Below are positions 33,711 to 42,460 of a DNA stretch of 64,000 nucleotides, piece after piece. The position numbers were made by a program, and so were the translations under genes. Source of the DNA: Streptacidiphilus fuscans (GTDB lineage Bacteria > Actinomycetota > Actinomycetes > Streptomycetales > Streptomycetaceae); NCBI RefSeq assembly GCF_015690355.1, contig NZ_JADPRT010000018.1, forward strand, positions 124,001 to 188,000. Direction: 5' to 3'. Every line of letters starts with the position of its first letter. Position 1 is the first letter of the stretch. Under the pieces are notes generated by a model that was not told the origin of the DNA, did no database searches, and was given only the letters and a program-made list of their open reading frames with translations.

Positions 33711-34919
33711 TCAGGTGGTGGGGGTGGTGTTGTTGAGCCAGCCGGCTTTGGTGGCGTTGACGCCTGCTTGGAAGCGGCTGTTGGCGCGGAGCTGGGTGGT
33801 GAGCTGGGCGATCTTGCGGCGCACGGTGCGTTCGTGGATGCCGAGGTGGTGGGAGATGGCCTGGTCGGTGTGTCCGTTGGCGAGCATGTGGAGCAGGGTC
33901 GTGGTGTGGGTGTCGTGCGGCGGCGGGGGCTGGTGGGGAGCGGGGTCTCCGGGGTCGGTCTGGCGCTCGGGGTCTGTTCGGTCCGTGGGTGGGGTTGTGG
34001 GCGGGTGTTGTTTGAGGCTCTTGGTGCCTTGGGGGGTGAGCGGGGTGGCGTGGGTCCAGTAGTGGTGGAAGAGCGTGCGGAGGATGTGGTTGACGACCGG
34101 GCTGTGGGCGATCAGGAGGCGCGACGGCGGAGGGTTGGGTGTTTGGGGAGTGGTGGCGTCGTGCGGGATGTGCAGGAGGGTGGTGGTGTGGTCGATCAGG
34201 GCGAAGCTGAGGGGGAGGACGGGGTGGCTGCGTCCCTGAGCGCCGTTCTGGAGCAGGTGGTGGAGCTGTTGCGCGGCGTGGGGGGCATGGGTGGTGGCGG
34301 TGCGGATGACGAAGCGGATCTGGATCCCTCGATCGAGGAGGGAGTGGAGAGTAGGGGTGAGGGCCCTGGTGAATTCGTCTCCGGTGCCTTGGAGGAGGAG
34401 TTCGGAAGTGGTGGTGCTGAGTTCCTTTTCGAGGGCGGCTTTGATGTGGTGGGGGTCGTCGAGGATGTGGATGCGGTTGTCCTCGTGGTGGGTCATGTAG
34501 GTGGTGCGGTATCCGGTGAGGACTTCGTAGGCGTTTTCCCAGGTGTTGGCGAGCGTGGTGGTGAATTGGGCGAGTTGGGTCTCGAAGTCCTGGACGAGGT
34601 CGCCTAGCGCGTGCTGAGGAGCCAGGGCGATCCAGCCGCTGGGGGTGTGGTCGCTGGGTGCGAACAGGCCGAGGCGGTGGAGTTTGTCGGCGGCGTGGTC
34701 GAGTTCGCGTTGTGTCCAGCCGTGGCTGGTGGTGGCGTCGTCGGGGTGCCAGGCCGGGTTTTTGACGGCGAGGTCGTACAGCGCGTGCGCGGTGTCGGTT
34801 CCGTTGTGGGCGGCGAGCGCGGGTCGGGGGCTGGTTCCCGGGTCCGGGTGTTTCCGGACGGTGGGGTTCAGTTTGACAAGAAACGATTCTTCCGGGCCGA
34901 GTGCACGAATACTTGTCAT
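33711..34919 (-). CDS. LuxR-type HTH regulator with TrmB-like N-terminus and PLD-like middle region
   Basis: A 402-residue protein from the ATG at 34919; the frame is open to 35003 and no ribosome site decides between them. The N-terminal 110 residues look like a winged helix (ALYDLAVKNPAWHPDD ... LDHAADKLHRLGLFAP). The middle (LLLQGTGDEFTRALTPTLHSLLDRGIQIRFVIR) resembles the degenerate phospholipase-D-like sensor of TrmB regulators. The C-terminus is a LuxR HTH (LHMLANGHTDQAISHHLGIHERTVRRKI). A His/Pro/Thr-rich linker separates the last two. Similar orphan regulators occur near secondary-metabolite genes in Streptomyces. Confidence 0.75.
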   Translation of the reverse strand: MTSIRALGPEESFLVKLNPTVRKHPDPGTSPRPALAAHNGTDTAHALYDLAVKNPAWHPDDATTSHGWTQRELDHAADKLHRLGLFAPSDHTPSGWIALAPQHALGDLVQDFETQLAQFTTTLANTWENAYEVLTGYRTTYMTHHEDNRIHILDDPHHIKAALEKELSTTTSELLLQGTGDEFTRALTPTLHSLLDRGIQIRFVIRTATTHAPHAAQQLHHLLQNGAQGRSHPVLPLSFALIDHTTTLLHIPHDATTPQTPNPPPSRLLIAHSPVVNHILRTLFHHYWTHATPLTPQGTKSLKQHPPTTPPTDRTDPERQTDPGDPAPHQPPPPHDTHTTTLLHMLANGHTDQAISHHLGIHERTVRRKIAQLTTQLRANSRFQAGVNATKAGWLNNTTPTT

Positions 34920-35858
34920 GATCACGAGAGTAAGTGCAGTTCGAGCGGGACTCAAGGTTGTTCTGGCTTCAGTCCTGATAGGGGTCCTTGACAAAGGCGC
35001 CACCGGGGTCGTGTGACACTACGCGGTCGTACCGTTGCTTCCGGTGTCACGTCGTCGGTGGTGTTTCGGTGCGCGTGGTGTCCCGGTGTGCTCTTGTCCT
35101 GTTGACCCGGATTTCCGTCGTGCCCGGTGCGGGGCGAGGTCGGTCGGTGGGGGCGGTGGTTCCCGGTTCCGGTGCTGTTTTCGGTCGTGTCACTGGTCGC
35201 CGGGGCACCCGCGGGCGCTGGGTGTGTTCGTCGCCCGGGGCGGTGGGCGTGCCGGGAGTGGCGGGGGGCGGCTTGTGGGTCGGGTGTGGTCGGTGTTTCT
35301 CTCCACGCTCTGCATTTCCGCTGAGTGGGCGAGTATGTCGACCGCCGTGCCGTCCCTGCGGAGAGTCACCCCGGCTATGCACCGATCGGAGGAACTGAGG
35401 CCTCCGGCCGTCCCTTGTGGCCGTGGACGTCCGAGGAAGGCGCCCTGGGACCTGACCGTGGTGGGCGCAGCCTGCCTCACCGCGGCTGTCGCCCTCGCCT
35501 ACCCGCGACGCCGCAGGGGCAACGGCCTGACCTCCGGCGCGAAGAGCCCTGCGCCACGGGCGGCGTCGGATGGGTGCTTCGGCACACCCTCCACGTAATC
35601 CATTCGAAATCCACTGGATGTGCACATATTGCCTGGTCAGAGCGCTATTCGGTGCGAGCCCAAGGGATGCGCAGAGGCACGCTGAGCTTCCGCCCAGGTA
35701 CTAAACGTCATGACAAGACTGGATTTATAGGATCTATATGAACATATCGGGCCTGGTGGGGCACGTTTTGAGCGGGTGTCAGTCCGGGAGTGATTGCATG
35801 GTTTGTGCGACTTGCGTGGGAGGCTGCTCACTTCACGATTTTGGAGATGCCGAACACC
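34920..35858. other. Long region without a confident gene
   Basis: The left part is G/T-rich on the plus strand with a TTGACA at 34988-34993 but no clear downstream gene. A plus-strand reading frame at about 35335-35598 (87 residues, one hydrophobic stretch VVGAACLTAAVALAY followed by basic residues) has fair third-position GC and could be a small membrane protein; confidence is low. From 35590 to 35850 the DNA is less GC-rich than its surroundings, as expected for the promoter of the binding-protein gene. Confidence 0.4.
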
Positions 35859-37487
35859 ATGTCAGCAGCCAAGCGAATGGCAGCAGCGTTCGCCTGTACG
35901 GGCCTGATCACGACGACCGCCGCGTGCGCCTCCTCGGGGCCGACCAGTCCGGTTCCGGGGGCACCGCCCGTGGTCATCAAGGTGGGTTCGGCCAACGCCT
36001 ACACCACGCTCGACCCGGCGCAGGCCTACGACATCGGCGCGTGGACGCTCTACTCCAACGTCTACCAGGGCCTGATGAGTTACCGTCCGGGATCGGACAC
36101 CCCGCAGCCGGACGCGGCCCAGTCGTGCGGCTACACCGGTCACGCCGACGAGACCTACACGTGCGTCCTGCGCCCGGACATGACGTTCTCCAACGGCGAC
36201 CCGCTGAACGCCGAGGCGGTCAAGTACTCGATCGACCGCGTCATAGCGATCAACGACCCGAACGGTCCGGCGGCGATCCTGAGCGCCACCATCGCGTCGG
36301 TGGAGACGCAGGGGAACAACACGGTCGTCTTCCATCTGAAGTCACCGGACGCGACCATGCCGGCCAAGCTCACCTCCGGCGTCGCCTCGATCATCGACCC
36401 GAAAACCCTTCCCGCTGCCAAGGAAGCCGCCCCGGACTACACCGGCGTCGTCGGCTCCGGCCGCTACAAGATCGACTCGGTCACCTTCACCGGCTCCGGC
36501 GCCGGCAAGTCCCCGAGCGAGGTCGAACTCTCCCTGAACCCGAGCTACAAGGGAGCCGCCGCGACCCCGCGCAACTCGGGGATCGACCTGCGGTACTACC
36601 CGGACCAGGTCGGAACCAAGAAGGCGCTGGACGACGGCCAGGTCGACACCGTCATCGCGGACCTCAACGTCTCCGACGTGGTCAGCATGCAGCAGGACCA
36701 GCAGCTCGGCACCGGCCTCCAGGTCGACTCCGGCCCCGGTGGCGGCATCCACATGATCGTGCTCAACACCGCGTCAGGCGTCTTCGCGAAGCAGCCCGTG
36801 CGGCGCGCGGTGGCCGAACTGGTCGACCGCGGCGCGATCGCCGACAACGCCTTCAGTCACCTGGTCTCCCCGGCGTACACCATCGTCCCGAGCATCATCG
36901 CCGACGCGACCAGCAGCTTCTCCACCTACGGCCAGCGACCGCTGAGTGCGGACAAGGTCCGCCAGCAGCTCAAGAGCGCCGGGGTGGCGCTCCCGGTGCC
37001 GTTCACCTTCGCGTACTACAGCAGGGGCGACCAGGCCATCGCGCAGGAAGCCGGGCTCATCAAGCAGCAGCTCGAAGCCGGCGGCATCTTCAAGGTCACC
37101 CTGCACGACTACGTGACCCACCCCAAGCTTGCGGCGGCGATCCTGGACAACCACACCTTCGACGCCTACTCGCTGACCTGGTACTCCGACTACCTCGACA
37201 TCGACGACTACATAGCCCCGCTCGTCGGCCCGCACAACGCCGCCCAGAACGGCTACACCGCTCCCGCCGCGCTGATCGCCGACGGCCTGGCGCACACCAA
37301 TCGCGAGGACGCCAAGAGCGACTACGCACAGATCCAGCAGGACATCGCACGGGACGTGCCCGTGGTCCCGCTCTGGCAGAGCAGCCAGTTCGCGGCCACC
37401 CAGGAGAACGTCGACGGCGTGCCGCTGACACTGGACAGCTCCGGCATCCAGCGCTGGTGGCTGATCGGCAAGAGCTCCACCTCCTGA
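35859..37487 (+). CDS. Peptide/opine-type ABC transporter substrate-binding lipoprotein (SBP_bac_5)
   Basis: A 542-residue protein from the ATG at 35859; an ATG at 35847 is also possible, with GGAG touching it. The signal sequence AAAFACTGLITTTAAC ends in a Cys compatible with lipidation near residue 24. The mature protein follows the DppA/OppA fold: LDPAQAYDIGAWTLYSNVYQGL, YTCVLRPDMTFSNGDPLNAEAVKYSIDR, and DAYSLTWYSDYLDIDDYI near the C-terminus. No permease or ATPase gene is adjacent, so it is an orphan binding protein. A GC stem-loop follows the stop. Confidence 0.9.
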   Translation: MSAAKRMAAAFACTGLITTTAACASSGPTSPVPGAPPVVIKVGSANAYTTLDPAQAYDIGAWTLYSNVYQGLMSYRPGSDTPQPDAAQSCGYTGHADETYTCVLRPDMTFSNGDPLNAEAVKYSIDRVIAINDPNGPAAILSATIASVETQGNNTVVFHLKSPDATMPAKLTSGVASIIDPKTLPAAKEAAPDYTGVVGSGRYKIDSVTFTGSGAGKSPSEVELSLNPSYKGAAATPRNSGIDLRYYPDQVGTKKALDDGQVDTVIADLNVSDVVSMQQDQQLGTGLQVDSGPGGGIHMIVLNTASGVFAKQPVRRAVAELVDRGAIADNAFSHLVSPAYTIVPSIIADATSSFSTYGQRPLSADKVRQQLKSAGVALPVPFTFAYYSRGDQAIAQEAGLIKQQLEAGGIFKVTLHDYVTHPKLAAAILDNHTFDAYSLTWYSDYLDIDDYIAPLVGPHNAAQNGYTAPAALIADGLAHTNREDAKSDYAQIQQDIARDVPVVPLWQSSQFAATQENVDGVPLTLDSSGIQRWWLIGKSSTS

Positions 37488-37493
37488 CGCCAG

Positions 37494-37520
37494 CCCCGAT
37501 CCGCGGAGTGCAGATCGGGG
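37494..37520 (+). terminator. Stem-loop terminator after the substrate-binding protein gene
   Basis: CCCCGATC and GATCGGGG form a perfect 8-bp stem around an 11-nt loop, beginning 7 bp after the stop. No U-run follows, as is usual in actinomycetes. It may also serve the convergent small gene. Confidence 0.6.
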
Positions 37521-37565
37521 CGGTGGCGCGGTCGGTGTCGGCCCGCCGGGCCGAGTTCTGGTCCG

Positions 37566-37772
37566 CTACAGGAGGCCGTATTCGGTGGCCGTCGCGTCCG
37601 GGTTGGCGACAAGGCCGTACGCCGTCGCGGGCGCGGCCGGGCTGGCCGTGAAGTAGTTCGGGCCGTTCTGCAGGGTGTCGGCGCTGTTGACGCTGCCGGC
37701 CCCGCCGCTGGCGGAGAGCAGGATGGCGACGAGCAGGCCGGCGCCGAGCATGGCGGACGTGCGGAGCTTCAT
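37566..37772 (-). CDS. Small secreted protein, unknown function
   Basis: A 68-residue product from the ATG at 37772, preceded by GGGGGAA. It opens with MKLRTSAMLGAGLLVAILL, a clear signal peptide with likely cleavage in the ASGGAGS region. The mature part is about 45 residues, rich in Ala, Asn and Thr (QNGPNYFTASPAAPATAYGL), with no Cys. A peptide of this type has no assignable function. I support it on signal peptide, ribosome site and codon use. Confidence 0.55.
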   Translation of the reverse strand: MKLRTSAMLGAGLLVAILLSASGGAGSVNSADTLQNGPNYFTASPAAPATAYGLVANPDATATEYGLL

Positions 37773-37864
37773 CAGTTCCCCCGTGGATGAGTTGGGCTCA
37801 GTCTGCACGGATCCTATGGCGAACCAGGGGAGTTGAGCATCCGTCTTGCGGCGGAGGCTCGTAG

Positions 37865-38176
37865 AGGCGCGACGTGCACAACATCATGCCGCCGGCCGAC
37901 GCCTTCATGTTCACCGCCGTCTGGGAGGGCGACTGCCGGGCCGTCGGCGATCCGGCCGCCCCCGCCCCGGCTGGAGTGCTGCTCGACAACACCCAGGACT
38001 ACGTCTTCTGGGCCTACGCCGCCGACCGCTCCGCCTAGCCCGTCCGCGCCTGGACCCCCTCGCGCGTCACCCTGCTCGGCGACGCCATCCACAACATGAC
38101 CCCGATGGGCGGCATCGGCGCCACCAACGCCCTGCCGCCGCTCAAGCGCACGTTCGCCAAGACCATCGGCAGCTGA
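37865..38176 (+). pseudogene. Remnant of an FAD-dependent monooxygenase (PHBH/UbiH type)
   Basis: One reading frame from 37865 to the TGA at 38174 has an in-frame TAG at 38036-38038. After the stop it contains RVTLLGDAIHNMTPMGGIGA, the C-terminal FAD/ribityl-binding motif of aromatic-ring flavin monooxygenases. Before it, FMFTAVWEGDC and DYVFWAYAA match the middle of such enzymes. The N-terminal Rossmann part is missing. The gene is decayed. Confidence 0.75.
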
Positions 38177-38243
38177 CGCCGACCCGCGCTGTCGCGCCGC
38201 GCGTGACCGCTGACGCTTCGCGGCGGGGAGGGCGCGCAGGTTG

Positions 38244-38996
38244 TCATTCGGGGACGGTGAAGGCTTCGGTGATTCCGCCGTCGAGTGGGATGGCAGCACC
38301 GGTGATGAAGCCGGCGTCGTCACTCGCGAGGAAGGCGACGGTCCCCGCTGCTTCGTCGAGTGTGCCGAAGCGGCCCATGGGCCAGTGGACGAGCCGCTTC
38401 TGAAGGACGCTGGGGTCACGTTCCAGGATTGCCCGCTGCTGCGGGGTCTCGATCGGCCCGAACAGCACCGCGTTGACCCGGACGTTGCTGCGGGCGAGGT
38501 GGACGCCCAGGTCCCTGCTCAGCTGGACGACGCCGGCCTTCGCGGCGGTGTACGCCATCGGCGCGGTCGCCGAGCCGACGGCGGCCAGGAACGAGGCGGC
38601 GTTGATGACGCTGCCGCCGGCCGGTTCGGTGGTCAGCAGGTGCGGGATGCCGTGCTTGCAGGAGAGGAAGACGCTGGTGAGGTTCGCGTCCAGCGCGTTG
38701 CGCCACGTCTGCAGACTCATGTCGAGGACGGAGTGGTCGCCCCGGTCCATCAGGCCCATGTTGTTGTAGATGACGTCGAGCCGGCCGTGCTCGCGCACGA
38801 TCTGCCGGTACACCTCCTCGACCTGGGCCTCGTCCGTGAGGTCGGCCTGCACCGTGTGCGCGCCGACGGCGTGCTGAACCTTGTCCACGCCGACCACGAC
38901 CGCGCCCTCACGCGCGAACCGCTCCGCGACGGCCTGGCCGATCAGGCTGGCCGCCCCGTTGACGACGCAGACCTTGCCGGCAAGTCCCGCACTCAT
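38244..38996 (-). CDS. Short-chain dehydrogenase/reductase
   Basis: A 250-residue protein from the ATG at 38996. The frame is open for over a kilobase upstream, but the protein-like part starts here (AGLAGKVCVVNGAASLIGQA). Classical SDR features are the glycine motif as NGAASLIG, NNMG in place of NNAG, AASFLAAVG with the catalytic Ser, and YTAAKAGVVQL with Tyr-x-x-x-Lys. The C-terminus has ITGAAIPLDGGITEAF. The substrate is unknown. Confidence 0.87.
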   Translation of the reverse strand: MSAGLAGKVCVVNGAASLIGQAVAERFAREGAVVVGVDKVQHAVGAHTVQADLTDEAQVEEVYRQIVREHGRLDVIYNNMGLMDRGDHSVLDMSLQTWRNALDANLTSVFLSCKHGIPHLLTTEPAGGSVINAASFLAAVGSATAPMAYTAAKAGVVQLSRDLGVHLARSNVRVNAVLFGPIETPQQRAILERDPSVLQKRLVHWPMGRFGTLDEAAGTVAFLASDDAGFITGAAIPLDGGITEAFTVPE

Positions 38997-39311
38997 CTCA
39001 ACCTCCTCGCTTGTCCCACGGCGACCACCGCTGCGGGTCTCGTGATCGTCCCCTGTACCGGCGTCATTTCCCTTCCTGGCTCGCCGTGTCGGCGACGGAA
39101 GGAGAGCAGGGAGGCGCCGTTGTCCGACAAGCCGAGCAAGGCCGCCCGGTCCGGTCCGAGGCCTCTGGCGTGACGAGGCGGAGCTGAGCGCGGCGGGTGC
39201 ACCAAGCGGGTGGGTTGCGGACGGGGATCGGCGAGCCGTCACGGTCGTCGCCTGCTCGCGCCGGATGCTGGCGTGGGCAGGTTGGATGCTGAGCCGAGGA
39301 TCGGCCGAGGG
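38997..39311. other. Intergenic region between divergent SDR and hydrolase genes
   Basis: No gene is supported in these 315 bp. It should contain both divergent promoters. I see GGTTGCGGACGGGGATCGG-like G-rich sequence but no recognisable operator or RNA. Confidence 0.4.
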
Positions 39312-40892
39312 ATGACTACTGGGACCGCCCCACCGTCCCTGCGGGCTGCTGGATGGGGACGGCGTGCGGGGCTGGCCGTCGCGGCCGTTCTGGTGTCGTT
39401 GGCCGCAGCCGCGTGCACGTCGACCGGCCCGCACGACGCCCAAGCCGATGTCGGGTCCCGGCCGGGCGCGATCGCCTGGACGAGCTGCAGTGGACTGGGC
39501 AGGGAGTTCCAGTGCGCGCGGGTCCCGGTGCCGTTGGACTGGAACCGGCCGACCGGCAGGCAGATCGAACTGGCCGTCATGCGTCGTCTCGCGAGCCGGC
39601 CGGACGCGCGCATCGGGTCGATGTTCGTGAATCCCGGCGGCCCGGGCCAGAGCGGGGTCGGGCTGGTACGGGACTCGGGAGCGGAGCTCGACACGTTCGG
39701 CGGCGGACGCTTCGACGTGGTGGGCTGGGACCCGCGCGGCTCGAACGACAGCACCCACGTGCAGTGCTTCACCAGCAGCAATGAGCAGGACCAGTTCTGG
39801 AAGGGCGTGTCGATCCCCAGCACCCCGGCGGAATCGGTCGCGTACCAGCACAAGGCCGAAGAGCTGGCGTCCCGGTGCGCCAAGCTCAGTGGAGACCTGC
39901 TCACGCACATCTCCACCGCCGACACCGCCCGCGACCTCGACCGCCTCCGTGCCCTGGTCGGCGACCCCGAGCTCACCTACGTCGGCCTGTCCTACGGTTC
40001 CATGATCGGCCAGACCTACGCGAACCTGTTCCCCGACCGGGTGCGGGCGATGATGCTCGACGGCATCGTCGACACGGTGGCCCAGACCACCAGCATGGAG
40101 GCGAACATCACCAGCGCCGTCTCCTCCACCGACGAGGTGCTGGCTCAGTTCGAGACGTTGTGCCAGCAGGCGGGTCCCGGGCGCTGCGCGCTCGCCGGCC
40201 ACGGCGACACGGTCGCACAGCGCGTGACGCGGCTGTTCGCCACCGCCCGCCGGGCGCCGATCCCCGCGCACCACGCCAACCCGCCGGGCGTGCTCACTTA
40301 CGGCGACCTACAGGTCTCGACATTCGCCCCGCTGCGGTCGCCGCTGACCTGGCCCGCCTTCGCGAAGGACCTCGAGGCCGCGGTGAGCGGCGACGCGTCG
40401 AACCTGAAGACAGCGGCAGAGGCCCTGCAGACACCCGAGGCCTTGGGCGTCGGCGCGACGACCTCGTCGTCGATCTCGTGTGCGGACGCCGCGGCCCGCG
40501 TCCCGTCCTCCGCCTGGACCCGACAGATCGCCGACTTCACCGACACCAGCAAGCTGTGGGGCACGGTGCTGGGCTGGTGGCTGTGGTCGCCGTGCGCCTC
40601 GCACTGGCCGTCCCCCGACGCCGACCGCTACACCGGACCGTGGAACGCCAGGACCAGAACCCCGATCCTGCTGATCAACGCCCGCTACGACCCCGCCACC
40701 GGCTACCGCAACGCCCAGGCGGCGCAGCGGCGACTCGGCAACGCGGTGCTGCTCACCTTGAACGGCTACGGCCACCCCAGCTACCAGGTCCCCAGCACAT
40801 GCGTCGACGAGGCGAGGGTGCGCTACCTCGTCGATCTCGTCACCCCCGCCAACGGCACCGTCTGCCAACCGGACCGGACGCCCTTCGGGTAG
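39312..40892 (+). CDS. Secreted alpha/beta-hydrolase lipoprotein, tripeptidyl-aminopeptidase (TAP) type
   Basis: A 526-residue protein from the ATG at 39312. The signal GLAVAAVLVSLAAAAC ends in a lipobox-like LAAAAC. The fold is an S33-type hydrolase: VNPGGPGQSGVG (oxyanion region), WDPRGSNDS, LTYVGLSYGSMIGQ with the nucleophile Ser in GLSYGS, then LLINARYDPATGY (Asp) and NGYGHPSYQV (His). A TAP-like C-terminal domain with paired Cys completes it. Relatives (SlpD/SlpE and Tap) remove N-terminal tripeptides outside the cell. It is probably membrane-anchored. Confidence 0.9.
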   Translation: MTTGTAPPSLRAAGWGRRAGLAVAAVLVSLAAAACTSTGPHDAQADVGSRPGAIAWTSCSGLGREFQCARVPVPLDWNRPTGRQIELAVMRRLASRPDARIGSMFVNPGGPGQSGVGLVRDSGAELDTFGGGRFDVVGWDPRGSNDSTHVQCFTSSNEQDQFWKGVSIPSTPAESVAYQHKAEELASRCAKLSGDLLTHISTADTARDLDRLRALVGDPELTYVGLSYGSMIGQTYANLFPDRVRAMMLDGIVDTVAQTTSMEANITSAVSSTDEVLAQFETLCQQAGPGRCALAGHGDTVAQRVTRLFATARRAPIPAHHANPPGVLTYGDLQVSTFAPLRSPLTWPAFAKDLEAAVSGDASNLKTAAEALQTPEALGVGATTSSSISCADAAARVPSSAWTRQIADFTDTSKLWGTVLGWWLWSPCASHWPSPDADRYTGPWNARTRTPILLINARYDPATGYRNAQAAQRRLGNAVLLTLNGYGHPSYQVPSTCVDEARVRYLVDLVTPANGTVCQPDRTPFG

Positions 40893-41004
40893 GCCGTGGC
40901 CGCGGCTCGCAGTCCAGCTCTGAGTCGCGGAGAGCAGCCGGTGTGCGCCTCTCCTACTCGGCCACGCTGCGCTGTCGCACTTGACCGGGTGCACGATTTC
41001 GCGG

Positions 41005-42237
41005 CTATCCGTGTGCTTCTGCCGCTGTTGCCGTCCTGGAGCGGGCTGCCGCGTATCTGGCGGCCAGGGGGCCGTAGGTGAGTCCGTGCAGGGCCAGGCT
41101 CATCAGGACCGTCATCGTCATCACTTGGCCGACCAGGTCAGCGGCGTGCGGGTCGGTGTCGGCCAGACTGATGAAGGCGAGCAGGCCGAACACGATGGAG
41201 GCCAGGCCGCGGGGGCCGAGCCAGGCCAGCAGCCAGCGGTCGGCCCAGTCCAGCCCACTGCCCGTCAGGCAGAGGAGCACCGGCCCGATCCGCACCACGG
41301 TCAGTGCCAGGAGGGCGTAGACCACGACATTCGCGTTGAAGTTGCCCGTGAACGCCGTGGTGACCACATCGCCGAAGACGAACCACAGTGCCAGCGAGAG
41401 CAGGGTTCCGAGGTCTTCGACCAGGTGCAGTGCCTTGTGCGGCAGGGCGCGGGAGGCCGGGGTGAAACTGAGCCCGGCGACGAAGGCGGCGACGAAGCCG
41501 TTTCCGTCCAGGGTGTTCGCGAGCGCGTAGGCGGCCAATGGCAGTGCCACGATGCCCAGGCGTACGGCCGACTCGCGCGTCCACTTCGCGCGCCAGGAGC
41601 GCCGCAGCAGCCAGCCGCCTGGCCCGCCGACCAGGAAGCCGGCGGCCACGGCCCACGGCAGGGCGGTCAAGGCCGCGCCCACCTCGCCCGTGGCGTGGTG
41701 CGCAGGCACGCCGTGCGCCTCGAAGCCGGCCAGGCACAGCAGGAACACGGGGGCGACGATCCCGTCGTTCAGCCCGCTCTCGACCGTCAGTACCCCCCGC
41801 AGCCACGGGGGCAGGCGTGAGTCGCGGATCAGCTCGGCCGCGGGCGCCAGATCGATGGGCACGGTCACCGTCGCGAACAGCGCTGCCAGCCACCAGCCGC
41901 CCGTGGGGAAGAGCAGCTTCCCGAGCAGGGCGGCCACCGCCAGCGTCAGCGGCAGGCCCCAGGCCAGCAGCCTGGTCAGCAGAGTCCGCTGCTTGTGGAT
42001 CGCCCCGGCGGGCACCTCGGTGGCGTCGATGAACAGCAGGACGGCGAGGATGACCTCGACCGCGTGCTCGGCGTTCGAGGTGGTGAGATGGATGCGCACC
42101 AGGGGATGCGGCCCGACCGTCAGCGCCACTCCGGCGGCCGTCATCGCGACCGGCGCCGTGACACTCCACCGCGCCAGGCGGCCGGCCACGAGCGACCAGA
42201 CGAAAAGTGTGGCCATCGTGACTGCCAGCGCGATCAC
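41005..42237 (-). CDS. Cation/proton antiporter, CPA1-type (NhaP/Nha-like)
   Basis: A 410-residue membrane protein from a GTG at 42237 with 11-12 hydrophobic segments. A TVTVPIDLAPAAEL segment and VESGLNDGIVAPVFLLCLA correspond to the ion-binding region of CPA1 exchangers, where the ND pair in the latter is conserved. GPRGLASIVFGLLAF near the C-terminus is also typical. It probably exchanges Na+ or K+ for H+. It is monocistronic. Confidence 0.9.
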   Translation of the reverse strand: MIALAVTMATLFVWSLVAGRLARWSVTAPVAMTAAGVALTVGPHPLVRIHLTTSNAEHAVEVILAVLLFIDATEVPAGAIHKQRTLLTRLLAWGLPLTLAVAALLGKLLFPTGGWWLAALFATVTVPIDLAPAAELIRDSRLPPWLRGVLTVESGLNDGIVAPVFLLCLAGFEAHGVPAHHATGEVGAALTALPWAVAAGFLVGGPGGWLLRRSWRAKWTRESAVRLGIVALPLAAYALANTLDGNGFVAAFVAGLSFTPASRALPHKALHLVEDLGTLLSLALWFVFGDVVTTAFTGNFNANVVVYALLALTVVRIGPVLLCLTGSGLDWADRWLLAWLGPRGLASIVFGLLAFISLADTDPHAADLVGQVMTMTVLMSLALHGLTYGPLAARYAAARSRTATAAEAHG

Positions 42238-42460
42238 GCGCGCACCTGTCTCTTCCTTCTCGCCACCGGATGAAGCGTGCTGCCGATCCTAGATGGCGCA
42301 TCCGCCGGCGCCGTGCAGCGGCACGCGACCGGCTTGGGACCGGCGACGGGAAGGGTAATCCGGCGGCGTGGGTCCGCTGGTGACCTTCGTTCACCACGTC
42401 ACCGGACCGGGCCTGACCCGCGGTGGTGACCTTCGCGCCCGCGTGCGGGACCGTGGGTCG

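Noticed and set aside
34988..35398. Plus-strand open frames downstream of TTGACA
   Set aside because: Composition is Cys/Arg/Gly/Val-rich, there is no ribosome site and no domain; treated as non-coding.
38997..40274. Upstream extension of the SDR frame (another 426 codons)
   Set aside because: It runs antisense to the secreted hydrolase gene and is Arg/Gly-rich; homology and the glycine motif start at 38996.
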